Shown piece after piece: positions 7,234 to 15,878 of a stretch of DNA of 18,947 nucleotides (positions are counted from its first letter, which is position 1; each line of letters starts with the position of its first letter). The notes under the pieces were generated by a model. It saw only the letters and a program-made list of their open reading frames with translations, did not search any database and was not told where the DNA came from. The position numbers and the translations under genes were made by a program. Source of the DNA: Pseudomonadota bacterium (GTDB lineage: Bacteria; Pseudomonadota; Alphaproteobacteria; Micavibrionales; UBA2020); the NCBI GenBank assembly GCA_023444705.1, contig JAEXMB010000068.1, positions 1-18,947 of the forward strand, in the 5' to 3' direction.

Positions 7234-10200
7234 ATGCGCCGTCTGTCCCTGACCGCCGCTGCCATCGTTTCAACCGCCGTCCTGCTGACGACCACTTCGG
7301 TACTGGCCATCGCGCCGGCCAAGGTCAACATGGGCACGCTCAAGCCGCAAGGTTCGTGGAAGGTCGGGACCGTCGATCAGGGGGCCGAACGCTATTGCGC
7401 GATGGTCGGCACCTACAACAACAACGTCGTCGCCGCCTTTGCGCGCAACCCGCAGGGACTGGGTTCGCTGGCGCTTGATTTCGGCGACGCGCTGTTCACC
7501 CCGGGCAAATCCTACGACGTCAGCCTGACGGCAGAGGGCATGGGCGCGCGCAGCTTCAAGGGCCGTGCGTCAACCGAACGCTCGCTGGTTGTCCAGATCG
7601 GACAGGACGGCAGCTTCTACGACGCGCTGTCGAAAAACGGCACGCTGGGCGTGGACATGTCATCGGCCACGCTGCGCCTTGACCTGCCCAAATTTTCCGC
7701 CAGCCACAAAGACCTTGTCGCCTGCGCAGGACAACTGTCGACGGATGAGCAAACCGCCGAGCCCAAGCAACGCACCGCCGAACTGCCGATCGACCGCGAA
7801 CTGGCGGAGCTGAGTCAGGCACGCACCACGCTGGCCGCCGCCAGCACCAAGGCCGACGACATCCAAAAGAACATCGAAACCAAGGCCAGTAGCCTCGACG
7901 CACTCGAAGCCCAGCTTGAAGCTGAGGCACGCGCCGAAATCGAAAGCAGCAAGACCAAGATCGCCGCACTCGACAGCAAGCAAAGCGATGTGCGCGAAAA
8001 ACTGGCCGCCAAAGGCGTGTCGTCTGACCGCGCACTTGACCTGAGCATGGTCGAACCCGCCGCAGGCGTGCCTGATCTGCCTGTTCCGGCCCCCACGACC
8101 AATCTCAGCCCGGGGCGCAAGCTGCTGGCCGCCATCGGCGGCAAGGGCGACCTTGACGTGCCGCCGTCTACCGGCAGTTCGTCGCGTGATATCGAAGCGC
8201 GCGAGCTCGGCCTTGCCGACGCCAACCGTGCAGCCGCTGAAACCGCCAAGGCGCTTGAGCTGAAAAACGAAATCGCCGCGATCGAGGCCGAAAAGAACGC
8301 CGCCGCGCAAAAAACGCTGGCCGCATTCGACAGCCGCCAGAGCGAACTTGACGCCCAAGGCGCCAAGCTGGCCGAAAAGCGCGACAATACGCTGGCCAAA
8401 CTGTCTGCCGCCGCCGCTGCTGAGGACAACAGCAAGAAACTGCGCGCCGACGTCATCGCGCAACAAGCCAAGATCGCCGAAGTCAGCGAGACTAAGCAAA
8501 AGCAGGTGCAGGAACTGCCGCGCCAGCTCGCCGCCACCAACAGCGAATTTGAAAGCCGCATCGCCGCACTTGAAGCCGAACGCAACCAGCTGCGCGATCA
8601 GGTCAATTCGGTCGTTGCCGAAAACGAGCGCCTGAAACAGTCGCAAGGTCAGGGCAAGCCCGAAGACCGCCTTGAAATCGCGCAGCTCAAAAAACAGCTG
8701 CTCGACATGGAAACGCAGCGTCAGGCCGAACTGGCCCGTGCATCGGCAGCGCAAAAAGAACTCGACGACGCGCGCCAGCAGATCGCAGGCCTTCGTCAGG
8801 GCAGCCAGGATGAAATGGCGCGCCTTGCGAACCTGCAACGCACACTGGAGAGCGAGCGCGCGCAACTGTCGTCCGAGCGCAGCGCCATCGCGGCGGAGCG
8901 TACTGCCATCGCCGCCAACGTCAGTGCGGCTGCGGGCAAAGAACGCGCCGACATTGAAAACCTGCGCAAGGCGCTTGAAAAGAAGCAAGCTGAACTGGAA
9001 AGCGTTGCGATCGAGCAGGGAGCCGAAGCCACCCGCCTGCAACAGGAAAAAGACAGCCTCGAGCTTGCCAAAGCCGCAGTGGAAAAAGACAAATCGTCTG
9101 CCGCTGTGCTGGCCTCGTCGCAAAAGCTGGTCGAAACCGAGCGTGCCGAGCTGAACAGCCTGCGCGAGCGCATCAAGACCCTTGAAACGGATCTGGTCAA
9201 AGCGCGCGAGCAAGCGGCTGTCGCCAGCGCCGCCGTTGCCGCTGCGCCCAAGCCAGTGGCTGATACGATGGCTCAGGCCGAAAAGGCCGAACTGTCGCGC
9301 CTGAAGGATGAAAACGCCAGCCTGCGCCAGCGTCTGGCCAGCATGCTGTCGGGCGAAAGCCGCGAGAAAACCGCGCAAGCCGACACGCAACCCCAAGCGC
9401 CTGTTGCGCCCGTTGCCGTGACCGCTGAGGTCAAGGCAGATGCGGCCCCCGCAACCGCCGCCGTTGACGTCAAAGCGCAGGAACCTGTTGCCGAAGCCAA
9501 GGCCGCTACACCCGTAGAAGTCGCACAACAGCAAGACGCGCCTGTCGACATCAAGCCCGCCACCTCGGCAACCGGCGGATCGCCCGTGCTGGCCAGCCTG
9601 TTTGGCAAGCGCGCACCTGTGGCCGTGCCGGTTGAACAAAAACCGGTCGCGCAAAACGACATCGAGTGGAAAACGCCAGCTGTCGAAAAACAGAAAACCG
9701 CATCGTTGAGCGCGCAGGAACTCAACGCCGCCGAACCCGCAGCGGGCGAACCTGAACTGTCGCCGCTGCCGGGCAATGACAAGCATATGCCCGCCGTGCC
9801 TGCCGTAAAAGTAGAGCAGGAAGCCGTTGCACCGGTGGCATCCGCCAGCGTTACCGTGCGCGAAGAAGACACGCCTGAAGTCGCCGTTGCCGAACAGGCG
9901 CAAGTCACCGAAAAAACGGTGAAGACGACCACAGTCGAAAAAGTCGCGGCGGTTCCTGCAAGCGACGCTGAACTTGAAATCGCGCGTATGGCGCCGATCA
10001 CCGCAAGCGTGCCGCTCAACCAGACCACGCGCGACGTGCCGGTACAAAAAGTCACCATGCGCCGCGAAAAGCCGCAAACGCAGGAAGATGCCGCACAAGA
10101 CAAGGGTGTCTTTGGCATTTTCGGCCGCGCGCTTGGGTATAACGCCGCCAGCGAACACGCCAAGGCCGCGCAGCAGGTCGAAGCAGGCCAGCGCATGGCC

Positions 10201-11127
10201 GCGGCTGAACCGCAAATTCCGCAGGATGCCATCATCCGCGTGACCCGCCCAAGCGAACCTGTCGCGCAACCGCAGGCAAGTGCAGGCAGCGAGATCACCA
10301 CTGCGGACGGCAACCGTGCGGCGGCTTTCCTTGACAACATTATGGCGTTCCACCGTCCTGACGGGTCCGATGCGACCGGTCCGGCTCTGGCATCGCGCAC
10401 GCGCAATTTCGCGGTTGAAAAGCCTGCGGCGGACCTTAGCCACCTCAACGCGATTGAAACCGCCGCGGGTGGTCCTGCCATTGCTTCTGCCGTTGCGCCT
10501 GCTGCCCAGCAACAGCCGGTTGCCGCACGCGTGGCGCCTGCGGGCGCGTCTGCCGTCGCGCTTGACCAGGTGCTACGCCAGGCAGGTCTTGGCAATGTGA
10601 CCATCGTCACCAGCCCGACTGGTGTTGCGCAATGGAGTACGGGCGCGCTGAATGGTATGTATGAAAGCCAGCCGTCGCATGGCAGTTTTGACCAGCAGGT
10701 CGACACCTATCTGGCGCGCTATCAGGACGATTGCCCCGGCAAGCTGCAGGTGAGCAAAGGCGGCGTTCAGCAATCGCCGGCGGGCAGTGTGCGCGCCGTC
10801 GACATTTCTTGCAGCATGCCTGACAACAGCTATGCGACCTCGATCGTCTTTGCGCAGACGCAGGGTGGTTTTGCGGCCCTGTTGCATGCGGGCCAGACCG
10901 CCGCGCGCGGCGAGGTTAAGCAGGTGGGCGAGCGTATCGCCGGTGTTTTGCGCACGGCATCGGGTGTGAGCGTTGCACAAACCGCGCCGCGTGTCGTTCC
11001 GGCGTCGTTTGCGCAACAACCCGTTGCGGCGCAACCGGCCGAGCGTCCGCGCTTCCGTATCGAAATACAGGCGCCGTCAGTTGCCCCCGAGGCTGTTTAT
11101 GATCTGCCGACCACCATCGTCGAATAA
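7234..11127 (+). CDS. Very long exported coiled-coil protein, unknown family
   Basis: 1297 residues, GGAGG site 5 bases before the ATG. The layout is: signal peptide (1-26, cleavage probably after VLA); N-terminal domain about 40-168 bracketed by C55 and C164; coiled coil 182-270; a Pro-rich break 272-318; long coiled coil to about 705; a low-complexity Ala/Val/Pro/Glu region to about 1100; and a C-terminal domain about 1105-1250 with C1167 and C1193. The N-terminal domain has the feel of alphaproteobacterial exported domains related to IalB, but this is only a resemblance. The next gene encodes a shorter protein with the same two end domains. No transmembrane anchor is seen beyond the signal. 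The likely site is the periplasm or cell surface, where the coiled coil could span a large distance. Function unknown. The gene is intact, with no frameshift. Confidence 0.88.
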   Translation: MRRLSLTAAAIVSTAVLLTTTSVLAIAPAKVNMGTLKPQGSWKVGTVDQGAERYCAMVGTYNNNVVAAFARNPQGLGSLALDFGDALFTPGKSYDVSLTAEGMGARSFKGRASTERSLVVQIGQDGSFYDALSKNGTLGVDMSSATLRLDLPKFSASHKDLVACAGQLSTDEQTAEPKQRTAELPIDRELAELSQARTTLAAASTKADDIQKNIETKASSLDALEAQLEAEARAEIESSKTKIAALDSKQSDVREKLAAKGVSSDRALDLSMVEPAAGVPDLPVPAPTTNLSPGRKLLAAIGGKGDLDVPPSTGSSSRDIEARELGLADANRAAAETAKALELKNEIAAIEAEKNAAAQKTLAAFDSRQSELDAQGAKLAEKRDNTLAKLSAAAAAEDNSKKLRADVIAQQAKIAEVSETKQKQVQELPRQLAATNSEFESRIAALEAERNQLRDQVNSVVAENERLKQSQGQGKPEDRLEIAQLKKQLLDMETQRQAELARASAAQKELDDARQQIAGLRQGSQDEMARLANLQRTLESERAQLSSERSAIAAERTAIAANVSAAAGKERADIENLRKALEKKQAELESVAIEQGAEATRLQQEKDSLELAKAAVEKDKSSAAVLASSQKLVETERAELNSLRERIKTLETDLVKAREQAAVASAAVAAAPKPVADTMAQAEKAELSRLKDENASLRQRLASMLSGESREKTAQADTQPQAPVAPVAVTAEVKADAAPATAAVDVKAQEPVAEAKAATPVEVAQQQDAPVDIKPATSATGGSPVLASLFGKRAPVAVPVEQKPVAQNDIEWKTPAVEKQKTASLSAQELNAAEPAAGEPELSPLPGNDKHMPAVPAVKVEQEAVAPVASASVTVREEDTPEVAVAEQAQVTEKTVKTTTVEKVAAVPASDAELEIARMAPITASVPLNQTTRDVPVQKVTMRREKPQTQEDAAQDKGVFGIFGRALGYNAASEHAKAAQQVEAGQRMAAAEPQIPQDAIIRVTRPSEPVAQPQASAGSEITTADGNRAAAFLDNIMAFHRPDGSDATGPALASRTRNFAVEKPAADLSHLNAIETAAGGPAIASAVAPAAQQQPVAARVAPAGASAVALDQVLRQAGLGNVTIVTSPTGVAQWSTGALNGMYESQPSHGSFDQQVDTYLARYQDDCPGKLQVSKGGVQQSPAGSVRAVDISCSMPDNSYATSIVFAQTQGGFAALLHAGQTAARGEVKQVGERIAGVLRTASGVSVAQTAPRVVPASFAQQPVAAQPAERPRFRIEIQAPSVAPEAVYDLPTTIVE

Positions 11128-12337
11128 GCGATTGACGGGTCTTTTCCCGCTTGCCGGTTGCAGTCTTTTGGCTGCAGCCGGTTGGCTTTTTCTGGTGATG
11201 GCGGTGGTGTCTCCGGCGGCGGCGCAGGGGCTTAGCTTTTCCGCCAAGGTGCTGACACCCGCCCATTGGATGGTGGCGCCGATCGAGCGCAAGGAAGACG
11301 ACGGGCGCATGTTCTGCTCGTCAAAGGCGGGATACGGCACGGCGCTGTCTTTTGTCTTTGCCCGTGACAGCGGCGGCGGGCAGTCGCTGGCATTTGAATT
11401 CCCCGACAAGCTGTTTTCCGCAGGTGCCACGGTGCCAGTATTGCTGGCAGTGGGGGAATTGCAATACCCTCTCAACGCGCTGGCCGCGACAAACCGCATT
11501 CTGTTGATCGGCATCGCGCGCAACGGCGATATCGAACAGGCGATGGCGCTCAACAAGCCCATGCATCTGCAATTCGCGCAAAAGCAATACATGATGTCGC
11601 TGGCGGGATTTTCAACAGCATTGCGGCAGGTTGATGCCTGCCTGGCGGCCCTTGGCAGAGGCGAGGATTTCGCACCCGCCAAGGTCGAGGCTGATAGCTC
11701 GCGCGAGCAGTTCCAGACTATCACGCCCGCCATCAAGCGCGACATCACGCGCGTGCGCAACGTGACGCAACAGGAAATCGACAGCTTTAATCCCGCTGTC
11801 GCGGCACAAACCGCCGTGCTGCAGGATGAAATCCGCCGACTGCGCCGCGAAAACCAGCAATTGCTGATCGAAAAGCAGGCCGCTGAAAGCCAGCTGCTGG
11901 CGGTCACTGTCGACACGGCGGCGGGCGACGTACCCGTTGAAACTGCCGCCCCAGTGGCCGAAATGCCGGCAGTGCAGCCCTACATCATGCGCGCGGACAA
12001 GCAATTGCAATGGCCGCCGTCAAAGGCTTTCGGTGATATCGTCGCCACCTATATGACGACCGAGGCCGCACGCTGCCCCGCCGATTTCGCCCAGACGCCG
12101 GGCGCGCAGTACAAGCAGGACGACGGCACGCCGGTGCAGGAGATCGAAACGGCATGCCTTGGCATTCCCAAGCGCGCCGGCGATGATCTGCCGGGCGATT
12201 ATGCGGGGGCTTTGCTGTTTGTCGGGCGCAAGGGCAAGATCGACGTCATCGTGCATCAGGGGCCGGCGGGGATGATCGAGCAGGCGTTGCAATCGCGCGC
12301 CGAGGCTTTGCGCGCGCTGGGCATCGAAAAACCTTAA
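11099..12337 (+). CDS. Shorter paralogue of the upstream exported coiled-coil protein
   Basis: 412 residues. The start at 11099 is chosen because GAGG lies 6 bases upstream (11089-11092) and it gives a basic n-region followed by a long hydrophobic signal ending in SPAAAQG (about residue 44). It overlaps the upstream gene by 29 bases, so translation is probably coupled. The N-terminal domain is bracketed by C73 and C181, with LAGFSTALRQVDAC at its end. A short coiled coil (LQDEIRRLRRENQQLLIEKQ) is at 241-260. The C-terminal domain holds F311, V315, T317-Y318 and C326-P327, then C353. The same F-x3-V-x-T-Y-x7-C-P occurs in the larger neighbour at 1152-1168. I recognise no named family. It is probably secreted or periplasmic and may act with its larger relative. 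Confidence 0.85.
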   Translation: MICRPPSSNKRLTGLFPLAGCSLLAAAGWLFLVMAVVSPAAAQGLSFSAKVLTPAHWMVAPIERKEDDGRMFCSSKAGYGTALSFVFARDSGGGQSLAFEFPDKLFSAGATVPVLLAVGELQYPLNALAATNRILLIGIARNGDIEQAMALNKPMHLQFAQKQYMMSLAGFSTALRQVDACLAALGRGEDFAPAKVEADSSREQFQTITPAIKRDITRVRNVTQQEIDSFNPAVAAQTAVLQDEIRRLRRENQQLLIEKQAAESQLLAVTVDTAAGDVPVETAAPVAEMPAVQPYIMRADKQLQWPPSKAFGDIVATYMTTEAARCPADFAQTPGAQYKQDDGTPVQEIETACLGIPKRAGDDLPGDYAGALLFVGRKGKIDVIVHQGPAGMIEQALQSRAEALRALGIEKP

Positions 12338-12347
12338 ATCACAGAGA

Positions 12348-12851
12348 TCAGCTGATCCGCAGGCGGTAATAGCGGTTGCAGGCGTCCATCAGTGCATCGC
12401 GCAGTTCTTTGCCGACCGCGCCGCCGTCGCCGGTCATGCTGCGGTTGATGATGGCGCGGATCGTCAGCAGGTGGACGTGTACGATCGACAGCGCGTTCCT
12501 GTCGGCCTTTTCCGCCGTTTCAAGGAAGTTGACCAGAATATTGCAGATCTCGCTGAGCAGATTGTACTTGAACATGCCGCTTTGCGCCTTGAGCTGCATG
12601 GCGGGGTGGATCATCGCCTCAATCGCATCGGTGCCCGCACGGCTGCCGTCCTGCGCGGCATTATAGGCCTGTTGCAGGGTATCGATAATGGCGCGCGCCT
12701 GCGGGCGGAAGTCGATGGCGCTGGCGTTGATTTCAAGCGCGGTTTGCGCCTTGCGCACGACCTGCGCGTCAAGGCCGCCGTTGCCCACGGCTTCCTTGAT
12801 CTTGTTGGGCGGACGGATGATTTCCGCTTCTTGCATGGTTACTTCTGTCAT
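12348..12851 (-). CDS. Small conserved-looking helical protein next to a response regulator
   Basis: 167 residues, no signal peptide or membrane segment, so cytosolic. The N-terminus carries IIRPPNKIKEAVGNGGLD. The rest looks all-helical (QARAIIDTLQQAYNAA, MFKYNLLSEICNILVNFLET, HLLTIRAIINRSM). I have no named family for it. It starts 8 bases after the stop of the receiver gene upstream, so the two are probably one transcript and may be functional partners. An HPt-like or phosphatase role is conceivable from the helical look and position, but no catalytic or phospho-accepting motif is evident. Its stop lies 10 bases from the stop of the convergent exported-protein gene. Confidence 0.8.
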   Translation of the reverse strand: MTEVTMQEAEIIRPPNKIKEAVGNGGLDAQVVRKAQTALEINASAIDFRPQARAIIDTLQQAYNAAQDGSRAGTDAIEAMIHPAMQLKAQSGMFKYNLLSEICNILVNFLETAEKADRNALSIVHVHLLTIRAIINRSMTGDGGAVGKELRDALMDACNRYYRLRIS

Positions 12852-12859
12852 GTGTGTGC

Positions 12860-13426
12860 TTATTGCTCCGCCGCGGGCTTGCGACCCATCATCATTTCGC
12901 GTGCTTTATCAGAGGCAAGGCGCGGTTTGTTGCGATCCTGGTTTTCCGCGCGGCGCTCGGGCCCCTTGTAATCGCCGTCTTTCTTGCGGCGGCGGTCAGG
13001 ACCAAAGTAGCTGTCGGCGCGCACAAAATCGCGCGGCGCTTCAATTAGCTGTTCAATACGCTGGTATAACGCGTTGGCAGTAAAAGGTTTTACGAGGAAT
13101 TCGGTAATCCCGGAGTCACGCGCGGCGATCACGCGGCGCTTCTGGCTGTAGCCAGTCATCAGGACAATGGGAACGAAGGGGTTGGGGGATTCTGCGGAGC
13201 GGCGGATCTTTTTGGTGAGTTCCATGCCATTGTTGGGTTCATCGAGCCAGTCGATGATGACCAGATCGGGGTTCAGGCGGCACAGGCGCGCAAACCCCTC
13301 GTCGTAGCCGAAGGCGGAATAAATCTGGTTTACCCCGAATGTTTGCAAAACGGCCTTGGTCAGGTCGAACATCGGCTTGGAGCTTTCGACCACCAGTACC
13401 GTGATATTTTTAAATTGATAGGGCAT
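12860..13426 (-). CDS. CheY-like response regulator with arginine-rich tail
   Basis: 188 residues. The receiver domain spans about 7-130: ITVLVVESS at 8-16, phospho-accepting Asp59 in LVIIDW, the switch Thr91 in VLMTGY and Lys113 in FLVKPF. The acidic pocket is unusual: the canonical DD/DE pair before the M/P turn reads Glu14-Ser15. There is no DNA-binding domain. The tail of about 58 residues carries two copies of a G-P-[DE]-R-R motif (142-146 and 155-159) and ends in a basic stretch, so it may bind RNA, nucleic acid or a partner. No kinase is in view. It is followed by a small helical protein 8 bases downstream. Confidence 0.9.
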   Translation of the reverse strand: MPYQFKNITVLVVESSKPMFDLTKAVLQTFGVNQIYSAFGYDEGFARLCRLNPDLVIIDWLDEPNNGMELTKKIRRSAESPNPFVPIVLMTGYSQKRRVIAARDSGITEFLVKPFTANALYQRIEQLIEAPRDFVRADSYFGPDRRRKKDGDYKGPERRAENQDRNKPRLASDKAREMMMGRKPAAEQ

Positions 13427-13468
13427 TTTGCCGCATGTCCAACGTGCTTAAAAAAACTGCTTCCCTAG

Positions 13469-13496
13469 TTTGTATGCCTATGGGGGTGAATATCAA
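13469..13496 (-). promoter_or_regulatory. Possible minus-strand promoter for the response regulator
   Basis: Read on the minus strand, TTGATA (13491-13496) and TACAAA (13469-13474) are separated by 16 bases. It lies about 43 bases upstream of the response regulator ATG. The intergenic stretch 13427-13589 is AT-rich and must also hold the yebC promoter, for which TATTAT at 13519-13524 is a possible -10 with no good -35. Confidence 0.35.
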
Positions 13497-13589
13497 GTTA
13501 AATCATAGGCTCTTTAATATTATAGCGCTCTTGTGCTAAAAGTGGTCAAATAGCAACAAAGGGTGAACATCCCCCGCAACAGGTGACGC

Positions 13590-14348
13590 ATGGCAGGCCA
13601 TTCACAGTTCAAGAACATCATGCACCGCAAGGGTGCGCAGGACAAAAAAAAGGCCAAATTATTCAATAAATTGGCCCGCGAGATCACGGTCGCCGCCAAG
13701 TCCGGCCAGCCCGACCCCGACGCTAATCCGCGCTTACGTAACGCTATCGCGGCGGCGCGCGAAGCCAATATGCCGAACAACCGTATTAAAAGCGCGCTGG
13801 ATTCCGCCAATCCCAACAGCGGCGATGCGTCCAATTATGACGAGGTGCGCTACGAAGGTTATGGCCCCGGCGGCGTGGCCGTGATTGTCGAAGCGCTGAC
13901 CGACAACCGCAACCGTACGGCGGCAGAGGTGCGCTCGGCCTTCACCAAGAACGGCGGCGCGCTTGGCGAAAGCAATTCGGTCAGCTTTCTGTTCGCGCGC
14001 GTGGGGCAGATCGTGTTTCCCGCCAGCGTCGCAAGTGGCGAGGCGATGTTCGAAGCCGCAGTCGAAGCCGGTGCCGACAACGTTGACACCACCGCTGACG
14101 GGCATGAGGTGACGACCGCGCCTGAGGATTTCATCGCCGTCAAGGAAGCGCTCGAGACGAAATTCGGCGCGCCGCTTGAAGGTGCCGCGATCGTCTGGAA
14201 GCCCGTCACCACCAGCAAGCTCGATCAGGAACAGGCGCAGGAGCTGTTTGACCTCATCGAGGCGCTTGAAGACAGCGACGACGTGCAAAAGGTCTTTTCG
14301 AATTTCGAAGTCGACGAAAGCGTGATGGAGAAACTGCTGGCATCATGA
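13590..14348 (+). CDS. yebC: YebC/PmpR-family protein
   Basis: 252 residues, close to the family norm. The N-terminus MAGHSQFKNIMHRKGAQDKK is diagnostic, followed by NIP-type helices (NMPNNRIKSALDSA) and EGYGPGGVAVIVEALTDNRNRT at about 89-110. Family members are DNA-binding regulators (PmpR) and, in more recent work, translation factors that relieve ribosome stalling at polyproline; which applies here is unknown. The start has AGGTGA close upstream. Genes of this family frequently precede ruvC. Here it overlaps the YunG-like gene by ATGA. Confidence 0.96.
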   Translation: MAGHSQFKNIMHRKGAQDKKKAKLFNKLAREITVAAKSGQPDPDANPRLRNAIAAAREANMPNNRIKSALDSANPNSGDASNYDEVRYEGYGPGGVAVIVEALTDNRNRTAAEVRSAFTKNGGALGESNSVSFLFARVGQIVFPASVASGEAMFEAAVEAGADNVDTTADGHEVTTAPEDFIAVKEALETKFGAPLEGAAIVWKPVTTSKLDQEQAQELFDLIEALEDSDDVQKVFSNFEVDESVMEKLLAS

Positions 14349-14740
14349 GCATCAGCCTGCGCCATCTTGAACAAGGCCTGAAAGCGGCATGGAGCGCCGC
14401 AACGTCCTATGACGCGCGTAACTGGTCGCGCGACAACGCGGCTTACGGCCAGTGTGCGGTGACCGCCTGCGTGGTGCAGGACTATCTGGGTGGCGAGATC
14501 GTCTGGGCCGAAGCCGTTTTGCCCGATGGCGAAAAGGTATCGCACTTCTTCAACTGCCTCAACGGTGTCGAGGTTGATTTGACGCGCGGGCAGTTTCCGG
14601 CGGGTACGGTGATTGCGGCGGGGGTGGACTATCCCCATGCGCAATCGTCGCGCGCGCATATTCTGGCCTATCCCGATACGGTCAGGCGCTATGAAACGCT
14701 CAAACACAACACGGCACGTGCGCTAAAGGGGATGGCATGA
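14345..14740 (+). CDS. YunG-like protein with a possible Cys-His-Asp triad
   Basis: 131 residues. The central motif GQCAVTACVVQDYLGG (35-50), AWSAATSYDARNW near the N-terminus and SHFFNCLNGVEVDLTRGQF (66-84) resemble the small uncharacterised protein YunG of Bacillus. Cys37, His67 and Asp78 occur in the order and rough spacing of a papain/transglutaminase-like triad, so a cysteine hydrolase fold is possible; I infer this from pattern only. There is no signal peptide, so it is cytosolic. It is locked into the operon by 4-base ATGA overlaps with yebC upstream and ruvC downstream. Its link to recombination is unknown. Confidence 0.8.
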   Translation: MSISLRHLEQGLKAAWSAATSYDARNWSRDNAAYGQCAVTACVVQDYLGGEIVWAEAVLPDGEKVSHFFNCLNGVEVDLTRGQFPAGTVIAAGVDYPHAQSSRAHILAYPDTVRRYETLKHNTARALKGMA

Positions 14741-15243
14741 GAATACTGGGGATTGATCCGGGCTTGCAGCGCACCGGCTGGGGCGTGATCGACGTGGAGG
14801 GTAACCGCCTGAGCCATGTGGCGCACGGCGTCATCAAGACCGTATCAAGTGAAAGCCTGGCCGAGCGCCTGCGCACGATTTTTGACGAACTCGACCGCCT
14901 GATCGTGCTGTGGAAGCCGCTGGCTGCGGCGGTCGAGGAAACCTTCATGAATAACAATCCGGCCTCCGCGCTCAAGCTCGGGCAGGCGCGTGGTGCGGCC
15001 ATGCTGGCGCCCGCCTGTGCCGGACTGCGCGTGGGTGAATATCCCGCAACGCTCATCAAAAAATCGGTGGTGGGTGCGGGGCATGCCGACAAGGCGCAGA
15101 TGCAGGCAATGATCAAGATTTTGCTGCCGGGGGTGGAGGCATCGTCTGACGCCGCCGACGCGCTGGCCGTGGCGATCTGTCATGCCCATCATGATGCTAC
15201 CCGCGCCAAACTGGGCGGTGTGATGAGCGGGGGTGTGCGATGA
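14737..15243 (+). CDS. ruvC: Holliday junction resolvase RuvC
   Basis: RuvC cuts Holliday junctions made during recombinational repair. It has 168 residues, close to E. coli (173). The RNase H-like acidic centre is intact: Asp7 in ILGIDPG, Glu67 in AAVEETF, and Asp138 and Asp141 in SSDAADALAVAICHAH. The start is set by the ATGA overlap with the YunG-like gene, and its own stop overlaps ruvA in the same way. It acts with RuvAB, encoded directly downstream. Confidence 0.97.
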   Translation: MRILGIDPGLQRTGWGVIDVEGNRLSHVAHGVIKTVSSESLAERLRTIFDELDRLIVLWKPLAAAVEETFMNNNPASALKLGQARGAAMLAPACAGLRVGEYPATLIKKSVVGAGHADKAQMQAMIKILLPGVEASSDAADALAVAICHAHHDATRAKLGGVMSGGVR

Positions 15244-15878
15244 TCGCAAAATTGACCGGCATCATCGACAGCATGGCCGAGCAAACCGTTATCATCGATG
15301 TCAACGGCGTGGGCTATCTGGTGTTTGCGTCAGGGCGCACGCTGTCGCGTATTGGCACGCGCGGCGCCAACGTCAGCCTGCTGATCGAAACCATCGTACG
15401 CGAAGATGCTTTTATGCTTTATGGCTTTGCCGATGCGGCGGAAAAAGAGTGGTTTCAGATACTCTGCACCGTGCAGGGCGTGGGTGCGAAAGTGGCGCTG
15501 GCGATCCTTTCCGCCGTGCCGCCTGAACAATTGCCGATGGTGATTGCCGCGCAGGACAAAGCGGCCTTGCGCCGTGCGGAAGGTGTGGGCGACAAACTCG
15601 CTGTGCGTATCGTCACCGAGCTTAAGGACAAGGCCGGCAAGATGGCGCTGGGTGCCGCAGCCACGCAAGTGGCGGCCTCTGCCACCAAAGGCAAGGCGGG
15701 CGGCGTTGCGGTCGACCTGCCGCGCACCGCCAGCAATGACGCTGTATCGGCGCTCATCAATCTCGGCTATGGCCGGGCCGAGGCGTTCAGCGCCGTGGCG
15801 AAAGTGATTGCGACCAAGGGCGAAGACACGCCGCTGGCTGACCTGATCCGTGAAGGCTTGAAGGAGTTGAGCGCATGA
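15240..15878 (+). CDS. ruvA: Holliday junction DNA helicase subunit RuvA
   Basis: RuvA binds the four-way junction as a tetramer and loads RuvB. 212 residues. The N-terminal OB-fold domain starts MIAKLTGIIDSMAEQTVIIDVNGVGY-like. The helix-hairpin-helix region is at about 70-130 (VQGVGAKVALAILS, RAEGVGDKLAVRIVTELK). An Ala-rich linker is followed by the C-terminal RuvB-contact domain (NDAVSALINLGYGRAEAFSAV). ATGA overlaps join it to ruvC and ruvB. Confidence 0.97.
   Translation: MIAKLTGIIDSMAEQTVIIDVNGVGYLVFASGRTLSRIGTRGANVSLLIETIVREDAFMLYGFADAAEKEWFQILCTVQGVGAKVALAILSAVPPEQLPMVIAAQDKAALRRAEGVGDKLAVRIVTELKDKAGKMALGAAATQVAASATKGKAGGVAVDLPRTASNDAVSALINLGYGRAEAFSAVAKVIATKGEDTPLADLIREGLKELSA

Noticed and set aside
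8860..8960. Apparent repeats in the coiled-coil region (Ser-Glu-Arg and Ala-Ala-Glu-Arg runs)
   Set aside because: These fit ordinary heptad composition bias in a coiled coil; no repeat of fixed length could be followed.
7660..10512. A 950-residue open frame on the minus strand opposite the long coiled-coil gene
   Set aside because: It is in the mirror frame of a GC-rich, Ala/Glu/Lys-rich gene that rarely makes stops in that frame. The translation is Gly/Arg/Phe-rich with no domain or signal, and the plus-strand gene has a clear signal peptide, ribosome binding site and paralogue.
12346..12357. A perfect 12-base palindrome GATCAGCTGATC between the convergent stops
   Set aside because: It is too short to be a terminator, has no U-run and no loop. 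It may be chance or a protein site, and nothing else supports it.
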